Shown: positions 24,413 through 35,479 of the stretch, in pieces
How the letters are laid out: the number at the start of each line of letters is the position of its first letter
Position numbering within the stretch: position 1 is the stretch's first letter
Assembly: GCA_944470555.2 (NCBI GenBank)
Contig: OX104127.1
Location: 48,040,934 to 48,104,933, forward strand
Origin: Heterobilharzia americana
Lineage: Eukaryota; Platyhelminthes; Trematoda; Strigeidida; Schistosomatidae
DNA length: 64,000 nucleotides
Reading direction: 5' to 3'
Notes under the pieces: model-generated
Seen by the model: the letters and a program-made list of their open reading frames with translations, nothing else
Databases searched by the model: none
What the model was told of the DNA's origin: nothing
Translations under genes and position numbers: made by a program

Positions 24413-24562
24413 AACTCTTGTTCATATAACAACTGACTACGGCTATCGCTTCGGACTGTAACTTCGTGCGTATTTGTTTGCCCTGTTATGACCGAAGGGT
24501 GGAATGATCCGGATTATCCTGTCGAAATGCTTTCATTCATCCACATGTTCCTAGCCTCTGAT

Positions 24563-24828
24563 AGGGGAAGTATTGTAGTGGACGTTGCTAATAAGAATGG
24601 ATATAAGTAGTATATGTTGAGAGGGTGGCAGAAATCATAGAGAATTACCAGCAATGAGTAAGGATTCCACCAAAAGAAGAGCAGATCAAGAAAGAAGCGG
24701 AAGGGGAAATAAAGCACATTTTTCAAATAACGGTTTCAGCGCAAGGTGTACTATATTTAACGACTACTGTCCCACTTGTTGACAATTAACATTCCTTCCT
24801 TCGTACCTGTCTTCTTGTCTCTTTCAGT
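24563..24828 (-). repeat. Dispersed repeat, possible solo LTR (partner at 10700-10980)
   Basis: Inverted relative to 10700-10980 and similar along its length. Minus-strand frames lie on either side (25119-24847 and 24412-24167). Confidence 0.55.
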
Positions 24829-24846
24829 ATTACTTGCTACCTTCAT

Positions 24847-25119
24847 TCAGTCAGCAGGATTTTTTCCACAAAAGTGAGATGGCGAAAGCAAGTGTCTTAC
24901 GTTGTCGGCAGGTCGGTAGACATGGAGCGTTCTCTTAAGGTAGTTCGTAAACCCTGATTCTAAATTAATGATGTACATAGGATCCAGGATCCGGAATAGA
25001 TAAGTGGCGTAGGAATCTACCTTGCTCATTGGTAACCACGATGATGCAGCACCGTGGTCCCTGAAGGCATCCATCTGCTTCATTCTGAGGGTCCGAACAG
25101 TATCATAGCCGACATACAA
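24847..25119 (-). pseudogene. Unrecognised coding-like fragment
   Basis: A 90-codon minus-strand frame reads GYDTVRTLRMKQMDAFRDHG, SKVDSYATYLFRILDPMYI and NYLKRTLHVYRPADNVRHLL. Composition is protein-like, but no domain is recognised. No splice sites were assigned. It may belong with 24167-24412 on the same strand. Confidence 0.3.
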
Positions 25120-25232
25120 ATAGTGAAATTACACTAAAACAGAAACACCAGTACATTGCCCAAACTTTCTTATAAACAATCAAATCTCATTAATGCGAAA
25201 ATTCCCATTTAGACGTTTAGTAAAAGAAACAA

Positions 25233-25318
25233 TATGAGCGAAGAAATATCTTATATTTCTATATATTAGTATAAAGCCATTGATGAACTAATTGAGAAGA
25301 AATATTTCTTCGCTCATA
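25233..25318. repeat. Perfect 17-bp inverted repeat, 52-base spacer
   Basis: TATGAGCGAAGAAATAT at 25233-25249 is matched exactly by its reverse complement at 25302-25318. It could form a hairpin, or be the ends of a very short inverted-repeat element. Confidence 0.8.
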
Positions 25319-25589
25319 ATTAAATTTGTTTAAAAAATTCAACCTCAACTATTTTGTCTTGTTTCGTAATCGTTACTTTTATACATGAACTACAGTTTTT
25401 TCCACCGCCATTTTAAAATTTGTCTTGCACTCTTGTTCCGCTCACACCTGCGTGTTACTGATTAAACTTCTGGGCTGTTTACACTATGTTGAGCGTCTAA
25501 ACAGATGACTACACTAGGCTGTTTCATGATGCGATATCTGATCTGATTGTGGTGTCTAAGCTGTTTTGTTTGGAATTTAATGCAGGTCG

Positions 25590-26680
25590 GATAAAGGATA
25601 GGTTTGACTAAATTTCTAGGAAGCCTCGCTTTTGATGTATTCTGTACCTCAATAACCCACCTTCAAGACCCCAGTGTATCGTTTCGAATAACGTTTCCAA
25701 CTGTCGGCTCAAAAAGTGTTTTTTCCTTTCAGATATTCAGGAACTCTGAGGCATCAGCAACCGACCTTGCTGGTGTTGGTGTGCCACTAAGTGCTAAACA
25801 TGAAGCTGCTCTGGATCCTTATTAACAGTGGTCTATGTTCTGTTAGGTTAGAAGGTTTGATTAAAGTGAAAAGTATCTGGTAAGGTAAACGATATCTCTT
25901 CGTTAATCGCGACCCGCCTAATAAAGTGTAGGGGTCTGTAAGGGATTACGGGTACTAGAGCACTAGAAAGCATTCAGTTCAGACAACTTACTTCTGGCTC
26001 TTTTTGCGATTGGAGACGAAATAATAGTCAGGGAACTGACTATGTTGTTCGATAGGGTATGACAGACTTGGAGTATTTCATCACTTTTGAATCAGACTAT
26101 CGTTGTAACCATCTTTTAAAAAGGTCTGTCCATTGTTTTTAATAAGCATCAGTATCCTCCCGGAAGCGTCTAATTTATTGGCAGCTATAATATTTCTCAG
26201 GCTGTGAAAAATGCATAAGAAACCGATCTTTGAGCAGTAAACGGGGTTTCGTTCAGGTTGTGAATGCATTGGTTATATGTTTACCCTCTGTCAGATGATC
26301 GAACATCATCACAAATATTGCAGGGCAAAGATCGTTGTGTTCTTTGATATTAGGTTTAGCTTCGACCTATTGGAGAGAACTGTGCTCTGTAATCGTCTGT
26401 TGGAAAAAATATCCTTGAGAAGCTTGTTGACATCTTGAAAGTCTTTTTCTTTCAATACTTCAGGTAGAGTGAAGTTTCACAACCACCTCTCCATTGTTCC
26501 AAACCGATAGTAGGTTTAGACAGGGCTGACCGATTTTACCACTCACTTTTAACTCTCCCATCGATGCCATTCTACAGACAGCTCTTAAGGAAGTACGTGG
26601 TGTTGGCGTAGACCTCGGGTATGTGGACAATATTGTTTTACTGTGCAACAAGATACAGGTTACTTAAGTTGCACGCAATC
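25590..26680 (+). mobile_element. RTE LINE remnant, strongly decayed
   Basis: EASATDLAGVGVPLSAKHEA (25745-25810) matches the endonuclease block SRGLAGVGIALSTRAE, and GVDLGYVDNIVLLCNKI (26600-26655) matches the reverse-transcriptase block LEYADDIVLLSED, with YVDN in place of YADD. Between them are only scattered similarities, with frame breaks. Confidence 0.6.
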
Positions 26681-27039
26681 AGTTGGCGATTAGTGTCCAT
26701 CATTAGTGAGTGTTTCTATGAATGTATCTTTGACACTGCTTCTTCTGTTTCGGTTTTCGTTCTTTTTTTCTGTTTATAATTTCTCTTTCTTAGAGTTATT
26801 ATTTTATTTTGTATTGCACATTTTTTGGTGCCCCTATTGTATCAATTTTGTGTTTGTGATATAAAGAAAATATAAGTTATTGGTCCGTGTTTTGCTATTT
26901 GCATAACTCATATCTTGGTAATTTAAAAGCAAATTATAAGTTGAAATCTCAGGAATCAAGAATTAAGTTGTTTGACGTACAATGTAATAAAGTTATTTAG
27001 TTTAGTTTTGATAAAATGCTTCATTTTTCTACTTATTAG

Positions 27040-27267
27040 GCTACTGGTCGAGCCGTATCATGTGTTTCTCGGGACCACCTACCTGATGATTTTTTTATTC
27101 TAACGAAAGAAGAACTTCGCAAATGCATTGACCAACAAAGACAAATTATAGAGGAAAGTGGTATGCTGCTTACTAAAGCAATGAGAGAACGTTTGAAAAC
27201 CCAAGGCATGAAGTCATTTCGTTACGCTGTCATTCGTGTCAGGTTTCCAGACAATCTTATTCTTCAG
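27040..27267 (+). CDS. UBXN6: UBXN6-like exon, coiled segment and start of UBX domain
   Basis: The acceptor TTATTAG leads into ATGRAVSCVSRDHLPDDFF. The family motif LP(G/D)DFF(x)LTxEE is clear, followed by a helical segment with LLTKAMRER (human LRTKAMRE) and the first UBX strands FRYAVIRVRFPDNLILQ. This corresponds to the start of the atypical UBX domain of UBXN6. The obvious donor GTCAGT at 27268 ends the exon in phase 0, but the next exon needs one base. A second GT (GTAATT at 27287) would end the exon at 27286 with the right phase and add six residues. The 3' boundary is therefore uncertain. Confidence 0.87.
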
Positions 27268-27559
27268 GTCAGTGTTATTCTTTTCGGTAATTACCCTGTT
27301 TAATTATTCACGTAGTATAGTTTCTTCTTGGATCTCCCATTAATCGCTTTACAATATGTGATAAAGCAGTAAACATTGATGTAGCAACCTAGAATGTCAT
27401 AAAATGCCGTGGATTAGTTTTAAGCCTCTATCTAAAAAATTGGCAACTGAAATACTAAAGTTTCATGCGCTCGCCAACGTCTTACCATAACGAATGATTA
27501 ACTCGACAGTTATAAACGAGCGATATGTCCCCTAAATTTTTTCGAATACTGAGCTATCT

Positions 27560-27950
27560 TATTACAAGGTTATTAGATGTGGCTATTGAAGTTGGAAGAT
27601 ATAAAGAAGTTGCAGGTTTCTGATTGTGGATGTTTTTGTGTCATTGCTCGCGTATATGGTAATTACTGTATGAGCCATCTCAAATTTAGTCAACGGGCAC
27701 TACACAAGGAAGACGGGTTAATTGATGAAGTAGAAAACCTTTACCAACTGTAGTGGTTTGGGCGTGTTGTTACCTGATGAGGTACTATCACATACGTCGA
27801 TGTGCATGGCCAGCCGAACTAAAATTCGGCTGAAATAAGGCTCGGGTGGCCAGACCATGATGTAGCACCTGCCCATGAAGTTTCTGACTGTTCATCTGAG
27901 CCGTTTAGGGAAGTGTAGACTGTGTTAGCTTTACCTAGATATACTCACCC
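27560..27950 (+). mobile_element. RTE LINE C-terminal fragment, decayed
   Basis: LKLEDIKKLQVSDCGCFCVI, LIDEVENLY, and later LGWPDHDVAPAHEVSDCS follow the order of the full-length LINE C-terminus (LKVEDMRRLQVFDHxCL, SVDEVVNLHRL, GQTKTWHQCMKSLTVG). Stops interrupt it. It begins about 300 bp after the UBXN6 exon at 27040. Confidence 0.65.
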
Positions 27951-28089
27951 GAAAAATGCTTTGATTAAAAAGACTATTATTTCCTGGCAACAATAAGTGG
28001 TTCTACATTTAAGTGATAATTAATGTGGAAGAGGAAGAGATAAAAGTGACAATTTCAATATGGCTGCCAGCCAACTCATTCAATAGGGA

Positions 28090-28280
28090 GAGAGAGAGAA
28101 ACACACTCAGCAACGTTTTGCACTTCCATGCAGTAGGTAATGAGCCAGACCTGTTATATGAAGGCTACTGACACTGTTTGGCTGCCCATGTCATCCATAG
28201 GTGCAGCAGTGTTTGAACTCGCGACCCATCGGTTGAAGGTCAAATGCCTAAACTAGTGGAGCAGAGCTCCACCTGGTTAC
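28090..28280 (-). mobile_element. tRNA-derived SINE (family A)
   Basis: After a short (GA)n tract: AACACACTCAGCAACGTTTT, CATGCAGTAGGTAATGAGCC, AGTGTTTGAACTCGCGACCC and CAAATGCCTAAACTAGTGGA, in reverse order as in the nested copy at 31924-32107. Confidence 0.7.
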
Positions 28281-28284
28281 ATGA

Positions 28285-30425
28285 ACCTATTTAGACAACC
28301 ATAAATATTCGGATGATAAAGTGCCAATTAGAGGAGAATTTTGATTAATATATTACTTGTGAGTGGTTAGATCAACGTCATTACGTAAATATTACTAACT
28401 AATTGACTCCAGTCCTCGATAGAATAGGAATCAATAGTTCGAGACTCTTGGTGTCACGGCTTATAATCAGCCACAGTGATGCAGATAAATTAACTCTTTG
28501 AGATCTTCAGGAGTTTCGACATTTTCACTGATTTTCATTTAAAGCAAGAACAAAAACATTTGCAGAAGAAAATGAGCTCATTTTATTTGACGGTATTTTG
28601 TCAACTGCAAATTACCTTCAGTTGAAATGAAGTGTTATTAGTAACAATAGCAAAAAATATTTTAAACATGTAGAAATAAATGAATATTCGAAATCCGAGA
28701 CGAACAATAATGTAGTGAGTCGAGCAAATATAGAATTAATAATCACAAATTTTAGTCATAATCTACGACAATGTATGTCCGATGAGATAGAAAATTCTAA
28801 AATTGTGAAAAGGATGTTGTTCCCGACCACCCACCCCTGTACCCCCAACAAACAGACAGGAGTACAAAAGATGGGGTCGTTAAAGAGCAAGTAGGCTACG
28901 TAGTTAATGAAGAGTTGATCCAGTCTGAAAAAAGAAAAGCCATATACATACATATGAAATACTATGTGCGGTTACCAGGGTAAAGAAAGGTTAATTACAG
29001 TGTCTTTCTTAGTACAAAGCTCAGGTTGAAAATGTTTCGTGGCGAGAGAATCTACAAACTATAATAGACATAGCGTTCTTCAATATAAGTGTAAAACTTG
29101 GGGACTGTCGTAGAATCTTGTAGGGATGACACAACACATACTAGAGATATGGAAAATTTTACTACTCATAGAAAGCATATGAGTTGAAAGCACTGTAAAG
29201 ATCGCTTGTTTGAAGAAACTATCATTCCTTATAGTCGAGGCTAGTGGTATACAGTTCCCCTCATGACTTAAATCAACGGTCCTAGTTGCTTTAACTATGT
29301 GGGACTTTTTTAAGTTTCATGTGTCGACATAATATCTCTACCGGGTTACTTCGGAAGCTACGCTGTAGACCACCTGTCTGAACTCAACAATATCCTTCAA
29401 AGAGGGCAGATGTCTTACAATTTAGTCAATAAACGTTGGTCACTTCATGCAATGGTCTACTTAAATGTAGTTGTGTATCTAATTTCGATATCAACTACTC
29501 ACAACTGAATTTGAAACGACTATTTTCTCAAGTTGCTGGTTACTGAACATTAAGAGCCCCTTCAAGTATACGTGTCGCAGTTAAATGCACAGCTGCATTG
29601 TATACGCAGTCATAAGATTAATGAAAAACTGAGCAACACACTGAGCAATGCTGAGAGTGACAAATGGGAACGATACCTTGTACATTTATGTTTAGGTTGA
29701 ATCAGAGTTCAGCGAAGAAGCACCACACAGCATAATAACAGTTAAAGTGAATGCATGTTGATCCCACACCACTGCTTTCAAGTGACTTATTTCTTAACTA
29801 CCTGAGGAACAAATTACATCACAGTGAGTCCTCGCATCTATTAATCAATGGTCTGTCCCCACCCTAATAGCTTGCAACCGATTCTGTGCTCCAAAATGAT
29901 AAATTTCTAATGAGAATTGACACGCATCTAAACACATGACACTGTACTCACCTTCATCAATCGTTTTTGTTCCCTTATGACTGGTCAATTCAGTGTTAAG
30001 AAATCCAGGACAACACTAAAATTATCACAATGAAAGGCAACGAATGTTACATCTAAATCCTAAAAATTATCAAAACACGAAACAAACCATGACTTAATCA
30101 GGTCTCTCGATAAATTAAAATCACAGAACTCTTGTGACAACCTAAACCCACCTTGAAAGACTGACTGGTGAATAAATTTGGTACAATCGTTAGGCAATCA
30201 AAATAAGAAATAAATGTGTTTTTAAATATCTAACCAAAAAGTACGCTTAGGTAGTGTAAAAAACACAAACAAATGTGAAAAACTCAAATCACAGAACTAT
30301 TCCACAATGGTGCATGATCAAAAGCATAGAAGTTTACTTAATGATTACTGCATAAGAGCTGATCCCAAGGGATGGATAAGTCTCATAAACTAGGAATACT
30401 AGGCAAATGCTGAAGCATCATTTCA
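28285..30425. other. Unassigned intronic stretch
   Basis: About 2.1 kb without a recognised exon, RNA gene or repeat family. A C-rich patch (ACCACCCACCCCTGTACCCC) near 28830 is the only compositional oddity. Confidence 0.4.
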
Positions 30426-31923
30426 GCAGATACCCCCAACCGATACCTGCTACCTCGATGTGGTGATCGGGTTTGCATATCACAATGACCCAACAAGTTA
30501 CACTGCCTGAAACACTTGTTCCCTTGAGGTACTACCATAACAGATAGGTCTGTTGGATAGTGGTAAGACAAAAAGCAGTTACCGTTGTAGGATAAATTAC
30601 CACACTATGATGGGGGACACCGAGGGTGAAGTCGTACTGTTGATAGCCGGATGGGGAGTGACAGCAGCACGGTGTTTCCCTTGGATGTCCAGAAGTGTCA
30701 CGCAGATGCTGTCTTCCCAATGGGGAGGAGCGGTTAGAAAAAGTCGACCCCAAAAACAGCACGCACCCCTATCCCTTTGTTTTCCGATGCCGGCGTTTTG
30801 GGCTCTCTCTATCCGGCGTTCAAACAACTAAACCTCGAAAAATCATACCACAAAAGGCTGTGTGACGAGCTTCAAGCAGTTTTTCCATGGGACCTGTGGT
30901 CACACAAATCTTTTTCTCTTTCAGGTACTATGATAAGAAATAGCCCTCCACAGTGTGGCCAGCCGGAAAGTGTCACCCCCTCGCACACTTCCAGTAGTAC
31001 ACAAGATCCAATCAAGCATAACCTATCCTCCTCAACTCTGTTTTCTCATTTACCTTCACCTTCTGATACTAATATTAAGCCTCTTACACCCTCCCCAACC
31101 TCTTATTCTGCGACCACTACGAATGATCAAAGCCATCGAAACCCCAGTCGTAGTCTCCTAAGACCCTGCCATCGATTTCATGTAGGAGCCTTCAACATCC
31201 GAACTCTACGTCAAATTAGATAGTAAGCATCGCTCGCCAGAACTCTGAAATGTCTAGTCATGGATGTATGCTTTGTCTCAAAGACACCCGTGTGTGGTTA
31301 TGAAATTGACCTCATCTGACCACAGTAGTGAATCTTTAAAACTCATCTTAGAAGTATCTGGAAACCCAATGACTAGGTCTCGTGAACTCCGTGGTGTCGG
31401 CATAGCATTGAGTTGTAGGTCAAAAAGTGCGCTTCTCGACGGGATGTCAATTAACACTCGTCTATATGCTGTCCCACTGGATGGATCTGTAAGAACTAAA
31501 GAAGATCGTAAAACTAGGCGATGCCTATTCGTAATCTCCTCCTGTGCACCCACCGACTATATCTCGGATGATGCAAAAAATTAATTCTATTAAAAGCTGT
31601 CAACTTTGCTGCAGAAAGCAAAACGTTGAAATGTAATCACAATGCCAGGTGACTTTAACGCTCAAGTAGGGAAGCTGAGCCAATCGGAAAGGCATTTTGG
31701 GGAGTATTTATGGAATCATATGCCAACGAACCGAGAACGGTGATCGTCTGTTGCAATTTTGTCCCGACAATCACTTGTTTCTAATCAGCGCTAACTTTAG
31801 TCATAAGGAGAGATACTGTCTCACATAGAATCCACCAACTTCAACCCAACGATGGACACAGGTAGATCATATTGTCATATGCCATCACTGAATAGAATCA
31901 GTGGAGGATCGCCTCTCTTTCTG

Positions 31924-32107
31924 ACGTCCAAATAGAAACGCGCTCAGCAACTTTGTGCACATTCGTGCAGTAGGCAATGAGCCACACTTATTGTTTGAGG
32001 ACTAGTGATACTACCTGGCTACCCAAACCTCGATAGGTGTAACGGAGCTCGAACCCGTGATTCGTTGGTTGAGAGCCATCTCCCTAAACCAATGAGCCAC
32101 AGCTCTA
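31924..32107 (-). mobile_element. tRNA-derived SINE (family A) nested in LINE, with target-site duplication
   Basis: This 184-bp unit splits the LINE endonuclease. The 9-base target CTCTTTCTG is present on both sides (31915-31923 and 32108-32116), and joining the flanks at one copy restores the order seen in the intact LINE (gatcgcc-CTCTTTCTG-gagcacc). On the minus strand the unit begins TAGAGCTGTGGCTCATTGGT (A box), has CACGGGTTCGAGCTCCG (B box), CTATCGAGGTTTGGGTAGCC, ATCACTAGTCCTCAAACAAT and GTGTGGCTCATTGCCTACTG. This fixes the length and ends of family A. Confidence 0.9.
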
Positions 32108-32514
32108 CTCTTTCTGGAGCACCTGTTTAGACTCCGATCACGCGCTAGTACGGGCTCGTGTACGTCCACACCTTACTGGTCTCATGAAACAGGCCTTTCT
32201 ATTCTCCAGCCGAAGATGAGGACGCCAAATACGTATTTATGGGGGAGTTAGCTAAGCATCTATCTGAACATGACAACAATGCTCATCCTGAGGAAACCTG
32301 GAGTGATATTAAGTCTGCTGTAGAAACAGCGGTAGGACAGTTGGTAACTTACACCCGAAAGTTAGTAAACGTCAGTGAATTTCCGCAACCTAACCCGAAT
32401 TGATTGACGCCAGAAGGCTAGTTCCAGCTGGCTCTGACCATGATGAAGAGCGAAAGCAACTTCAACGTAAACTAATGATGAGTCTTCGCGTCGATCGCGA
32501 ATCGATTGTCTAAG

Positions 32515-33657
32515 ACTTCATGGATTGATTCGGTGTTTTAGTGTAACTTCCTCCTACTTTGTCCTCATGTTTACACTCACTTCAATATGAAATTGAACAA
32601 AAGTCTGACATACACGGCTTCCCTACCAATTACGTGATATGTCAATGAGCATTTTCATTACACACTAATCGCTTAGAATGCATCACACCTTCCATTTACA
32701 CGCTTAATTGTCCGGTTTGACACAAAAACGAATCTGGTAAAAGCTAAGGCTATAACGAAATAGAGGAACGTGTTTTGAGTGAATTTACTTCTTATACCGT
32801 AGTTAATAAGTACGACAAGTATGCAGCCCCACCCCGCCCCCCAATTTAATGACAGGAAGTGAATTGGTGGAATGTGTCGACCACCTTACTTAGACAGTCG
32901 ATGACAAAATCTCAGCTCGGATACAGAAGGCCTGTTTCGCAGTTGCTAACTTGCGTCGTCTGTGGCACCGGCCACCGAGATATCCGACTATCTATTAAAG
33001 GACGAGTATACTACGCTGCAGTTCGTCCAATCCTGTTATACGGCTGTCAGACATGGTCGTTATAAGTAGAAGACATGAATCGATTACAGGGTGTTGATCA
33101 CAGATGCCTTCGTAGCAGTGTTTACGGCTGGTGGAATCATCGTGTCAGAAATGTTGAGGTCAGGCGCTGAGTAATAGGCAAGACTGACAAGTCGATTAAT
33201 GAGGTTGTGGACCTTAGTCGACTGAGATGGCTTGCACATGCCGAGTCACCGCGTACCTCAACGTACCAAGCTGGAGGAAGTTCGATTGAGTTGGAAGAGG
33301 ATTCTTGGTGACAAAACAAGACAAGACGTGACACCAGTCGATGAAGTCACTTACTGTTGGCCTAAGCCGTGTCGGGAGATGTCGACTGTCTGGTTAGGGT
33401 CCTTGAGATGAAAGGAATTGTTAGTTGAGAACTCTTGGTGAAATGGTTGAAAATCGGTCGCAATGGCGCAGATTTATTCACTATTTGACATCATCTAAAG
33501 CTTGAATATTCACATTAACCGTTATCTTCAGACTGTTTATTCTCTCATACCCCTTTGTGTATTTTGATGTCACTTTTTCTATTCACCTGTTCTTTGTGTA
33601 CAACTGTGAAGTGTGGCAACTTGAGCCGATGCAGCACTTGTGTGCGAGGTTCTACGT
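32515..33657 (+). repeat. 1143-bp direct duplication, copy 1
   Basis: No difference was seen from 42094-43236 (constant offset 9579). The unit begins with about 32 bases of inverted LINE sequence, has about 300 bases of unassigned spacer, then LINE C-terminus and 3' UTR in + orientation. Confidence 0.9.
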
Positions 33658-33922
33658 CGATTTTATCAGTCAATCAGTCTTGCGTCAATACACATTTGTT
33701 TACTGTGATATCAGTGTTCTCTATCCGGTTTTTTTACCGTACTGCTATGAAATGTAACAGCTTGAACCGATGCACTCATATTCGAGGTTTTTCGTTGATT
33801 TCTCCATTATCTGACTATGTTATTAATTCGAACATACACGTACGTAATAAAATTATTAAACTGAATTTTTCAGCAAGCTGCTGCGTACTTATGAATTTTT
33901 CTACAATCTCTTTCTGTTTCAG

Positions 33923-34209
33923 GTTTATTTTATGCTGTTGACACACTCCTGTCAGTTCGACAGTGGGTTTCAGAATGTTTAGCTGAACCACTTTCATTTC
34001 GTTTGTACTCCCCACCAAGTCTTGAAATTGCAGCACGTTTAAAAGCGCCTCCGACAACATATATTGAGTTAACAGATGACAATGCTAGTGTAGCCGAATT
34101 GGGTTTAGCACCTTCTAGCCTGATCAACCTAATCTTCGAAGATGGTCAAAAGCTTAACTCCAGTAGTCCACTACGACGTGATTTGAGTAAATTTATTGAA
34201 ATACTGTAG
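33923..34209 (+). CDS. UBXN6: UBXN6-like terminal exon, rest of UBX domain
   Basis: The exon follows the strong acceptor TTTCTGTTTCAG. Read with one base supplied from upstream it gives G-LFYAVDTLLSVRQWVSECL, matching the human GTFYARERLGAVYGFVREAL stretch, then ARLKAPPTTYIELTDD, NASVAELGLAPSSLINLIFE and a C-terminal RDLSKFIEIL ending in TAG at 34207-34209. This is the ubiquitin-like UBX fold and C-terminal tail. In the frame given by the preceding exon's phase-0 donor, a stop comes after about 21 codons, so the correct junction matters. An AT-repeat tract begins about 200 bp downstream. Confidence 0.88.
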
Positions 34210-34214
34210 AATTG

Positions 34215-34404
34215 TTAATATCTGTTCAAGCTCCTATTTCATTCGTTGTTCCTGGCTGCTTTTCCCAGAGGTTTTTTTCAGGGTTTTTAAACTTTGTTCC
34301 TGATGCCGACACTTTGGGGATTTAAAGCATCTTCCTATAAGCATAAAGTACAGAAGAAGCTATGACTATTTTAATATTTTGTCTGTGATATAACTTTTGC
34401 GCTG

Positions 34405-34454
<50 letters not shown>

Positions 34455-35030
34455 CGTATACCGACTTGTATTGCAGTGTTCTGATGGAAATACGGAATTC
34501 ATTCTAATCTTATATATGTTTTGCCTTTTCTGTTTCACAACTTTTATCAAGGTATTATCAGTCTTTGATTCAAATAGACTGATTTTCTGTTACGTTGACA
34601 CGACATTTTTGTCGTCTAAAATCACGGAAGTATTATGCTTCGTGCTGATGTTGAAATATGTACTTTGATTTAGATAACGTTCTTGATGTGGATATGGTTA
34701 CCGATAGACACTGAAAGCTTACAATCACGTGATATTACAAACTAACTGCCTAAGTAGGCTGAATATACAGTAACACACTGGGCTTATATACTTCATCGAA
34801 GTTGAAAGGACAGAATTTCATTCATTTCAGAAGATTGATAGGACAAAAAGAATTTTTTTCTGCTAACAGCTCCGCACCTAATTAAAAACAATATTTAAAT
34901 CGTGTGGCGTTCCGGTTTATTCACACCTACACTAAGATAGTGTCCAAGGAACTGAAATATTTTACATAATAATTTCACAAGCGTGTTTGCACAGCTTTGA
35001 ACAGATTAGAGTGATAATAGTATACGGATA
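34215..35030. other. UBXN6 3' flank, mostly unassigned
   Basis: Sequence downstream of the UBXN6 stop; contains the AT microsatellite below. No poly(A) signal is assigned with confidence. Confidence 0.5.
34407..34453. repeat. (AT)n microsatellite
   Basis: About 23 uninterrupted AT units, seen directly. Confidence 0.98.
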
Positions 35031-35034
35031 ACGT

Positions 35035-35265
35035 GGGTTCCAATCTTACATAGGAAATCTGTTCCCTTGTGATTACAGATACGCCTTGCTGACAGGTGCC
35101 AACAAGCACGGAACCTAGGTGGAACAGGGCTTCCTGTCGATCGCCTCCAATCAACTAATATCCATCAAAATGTATCATGATGGTGAGCCTCTTAGCTTAG
35201 TGGCTACACTGCAAACTAACCAGTGAAATTAGGTCAGCACTTAGGACTAGACAACATGAAAAAAG
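35035..35265. repeat. Dispersed repeat family B
   Basis: GACAGGTGCCAACAAGCACG, CCTAGGTGGAACAGGGCTTC and GTGAGCCTCTTAGCTTAGTG followed by CTACACTGCAAACTAACC resemble units at 14115-14520 and 39715-39870. Confidence 0.4.
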
Positions 35266-35479
35266 TAACTTTCTAGTGACCAACCAATATATGTGGGAAG
35301 AGTGTATCAAAAGACAAATGAAAAATTTTGTCAATAAAGAAGGATATCTTATTATTCTGTTCAGAATGTATTATAGCATTTTGGTGATCATCTTACCATC
35401 GCAATGCGATGTGCTTAACGATGTAAAACGAATCAAATATTCGTGCGATAAATAGGTAGGTAGATAATGTTAAAATAAG

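Larger units (their letters stand above)
30430..33660 (+). mobile_element. RTE LINE, rearranged, with nested SINE
   Basis: The 5' UTR (ATGTGGTGATCGGGTTTGCA) starts near 30458. Endonuclease blocks follow: HVGAFNIRTLRQIR, RELRGVGIALSCRSKSALL, CLFVISSCAPTD, then GDFNAQVGKLS near 31650 and a DSDHALVRARV-type block after a SINE inserted at 31924. Near 32510 the element breaks off; the reverse-transcriptase core is missing, and C-terminal sequence resumes at 32850 (KISARIQKACFAVANLRRLW) with a 3' UTR to about 33660. The last 1143 bp (32515-33657) are duplicated at 42094-43236. It ends about 260 bp before the terminal UBXN6 exon. Confidence 0.8.
8355..34209 (+). other. UBXN6: UBXN6 (UBXD1)-like gene, five exons recognised
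   Basis: This is the span of a split gene for a p97/VCP adaptor. Exons at 8355-8465, 17292-17635, 20737-20967, 27040-27267 (or 27286) and 33923-34209 read as one protein collinear with vertebrate UBXN6 from the linker before the PUB domain to the C-terminus. The first three junctions have matching phases with GT-AG borders; the last is problematic (see findings). UBXN6 family proteins bind the p97 C-terminus through the PUB domain and act in endolysosomal and ubiquitin-dependent sorting; that role is family knowledge. The N-terminal p97-binding (VIM-like) exons were not found and should lie before 8355, possibly outside the window. Introns of 2.8 to 8.8 kb are filled with mobile elements. Confidence 0.85.

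Noticed and set aside
33555..33941. 128-codon Cys- and Phe-rich + strand frame near the last UBXN6 exon
   Set aside because: It spans LINE 3' UTR and intron sequence and enters the real exon in the wrong frame.
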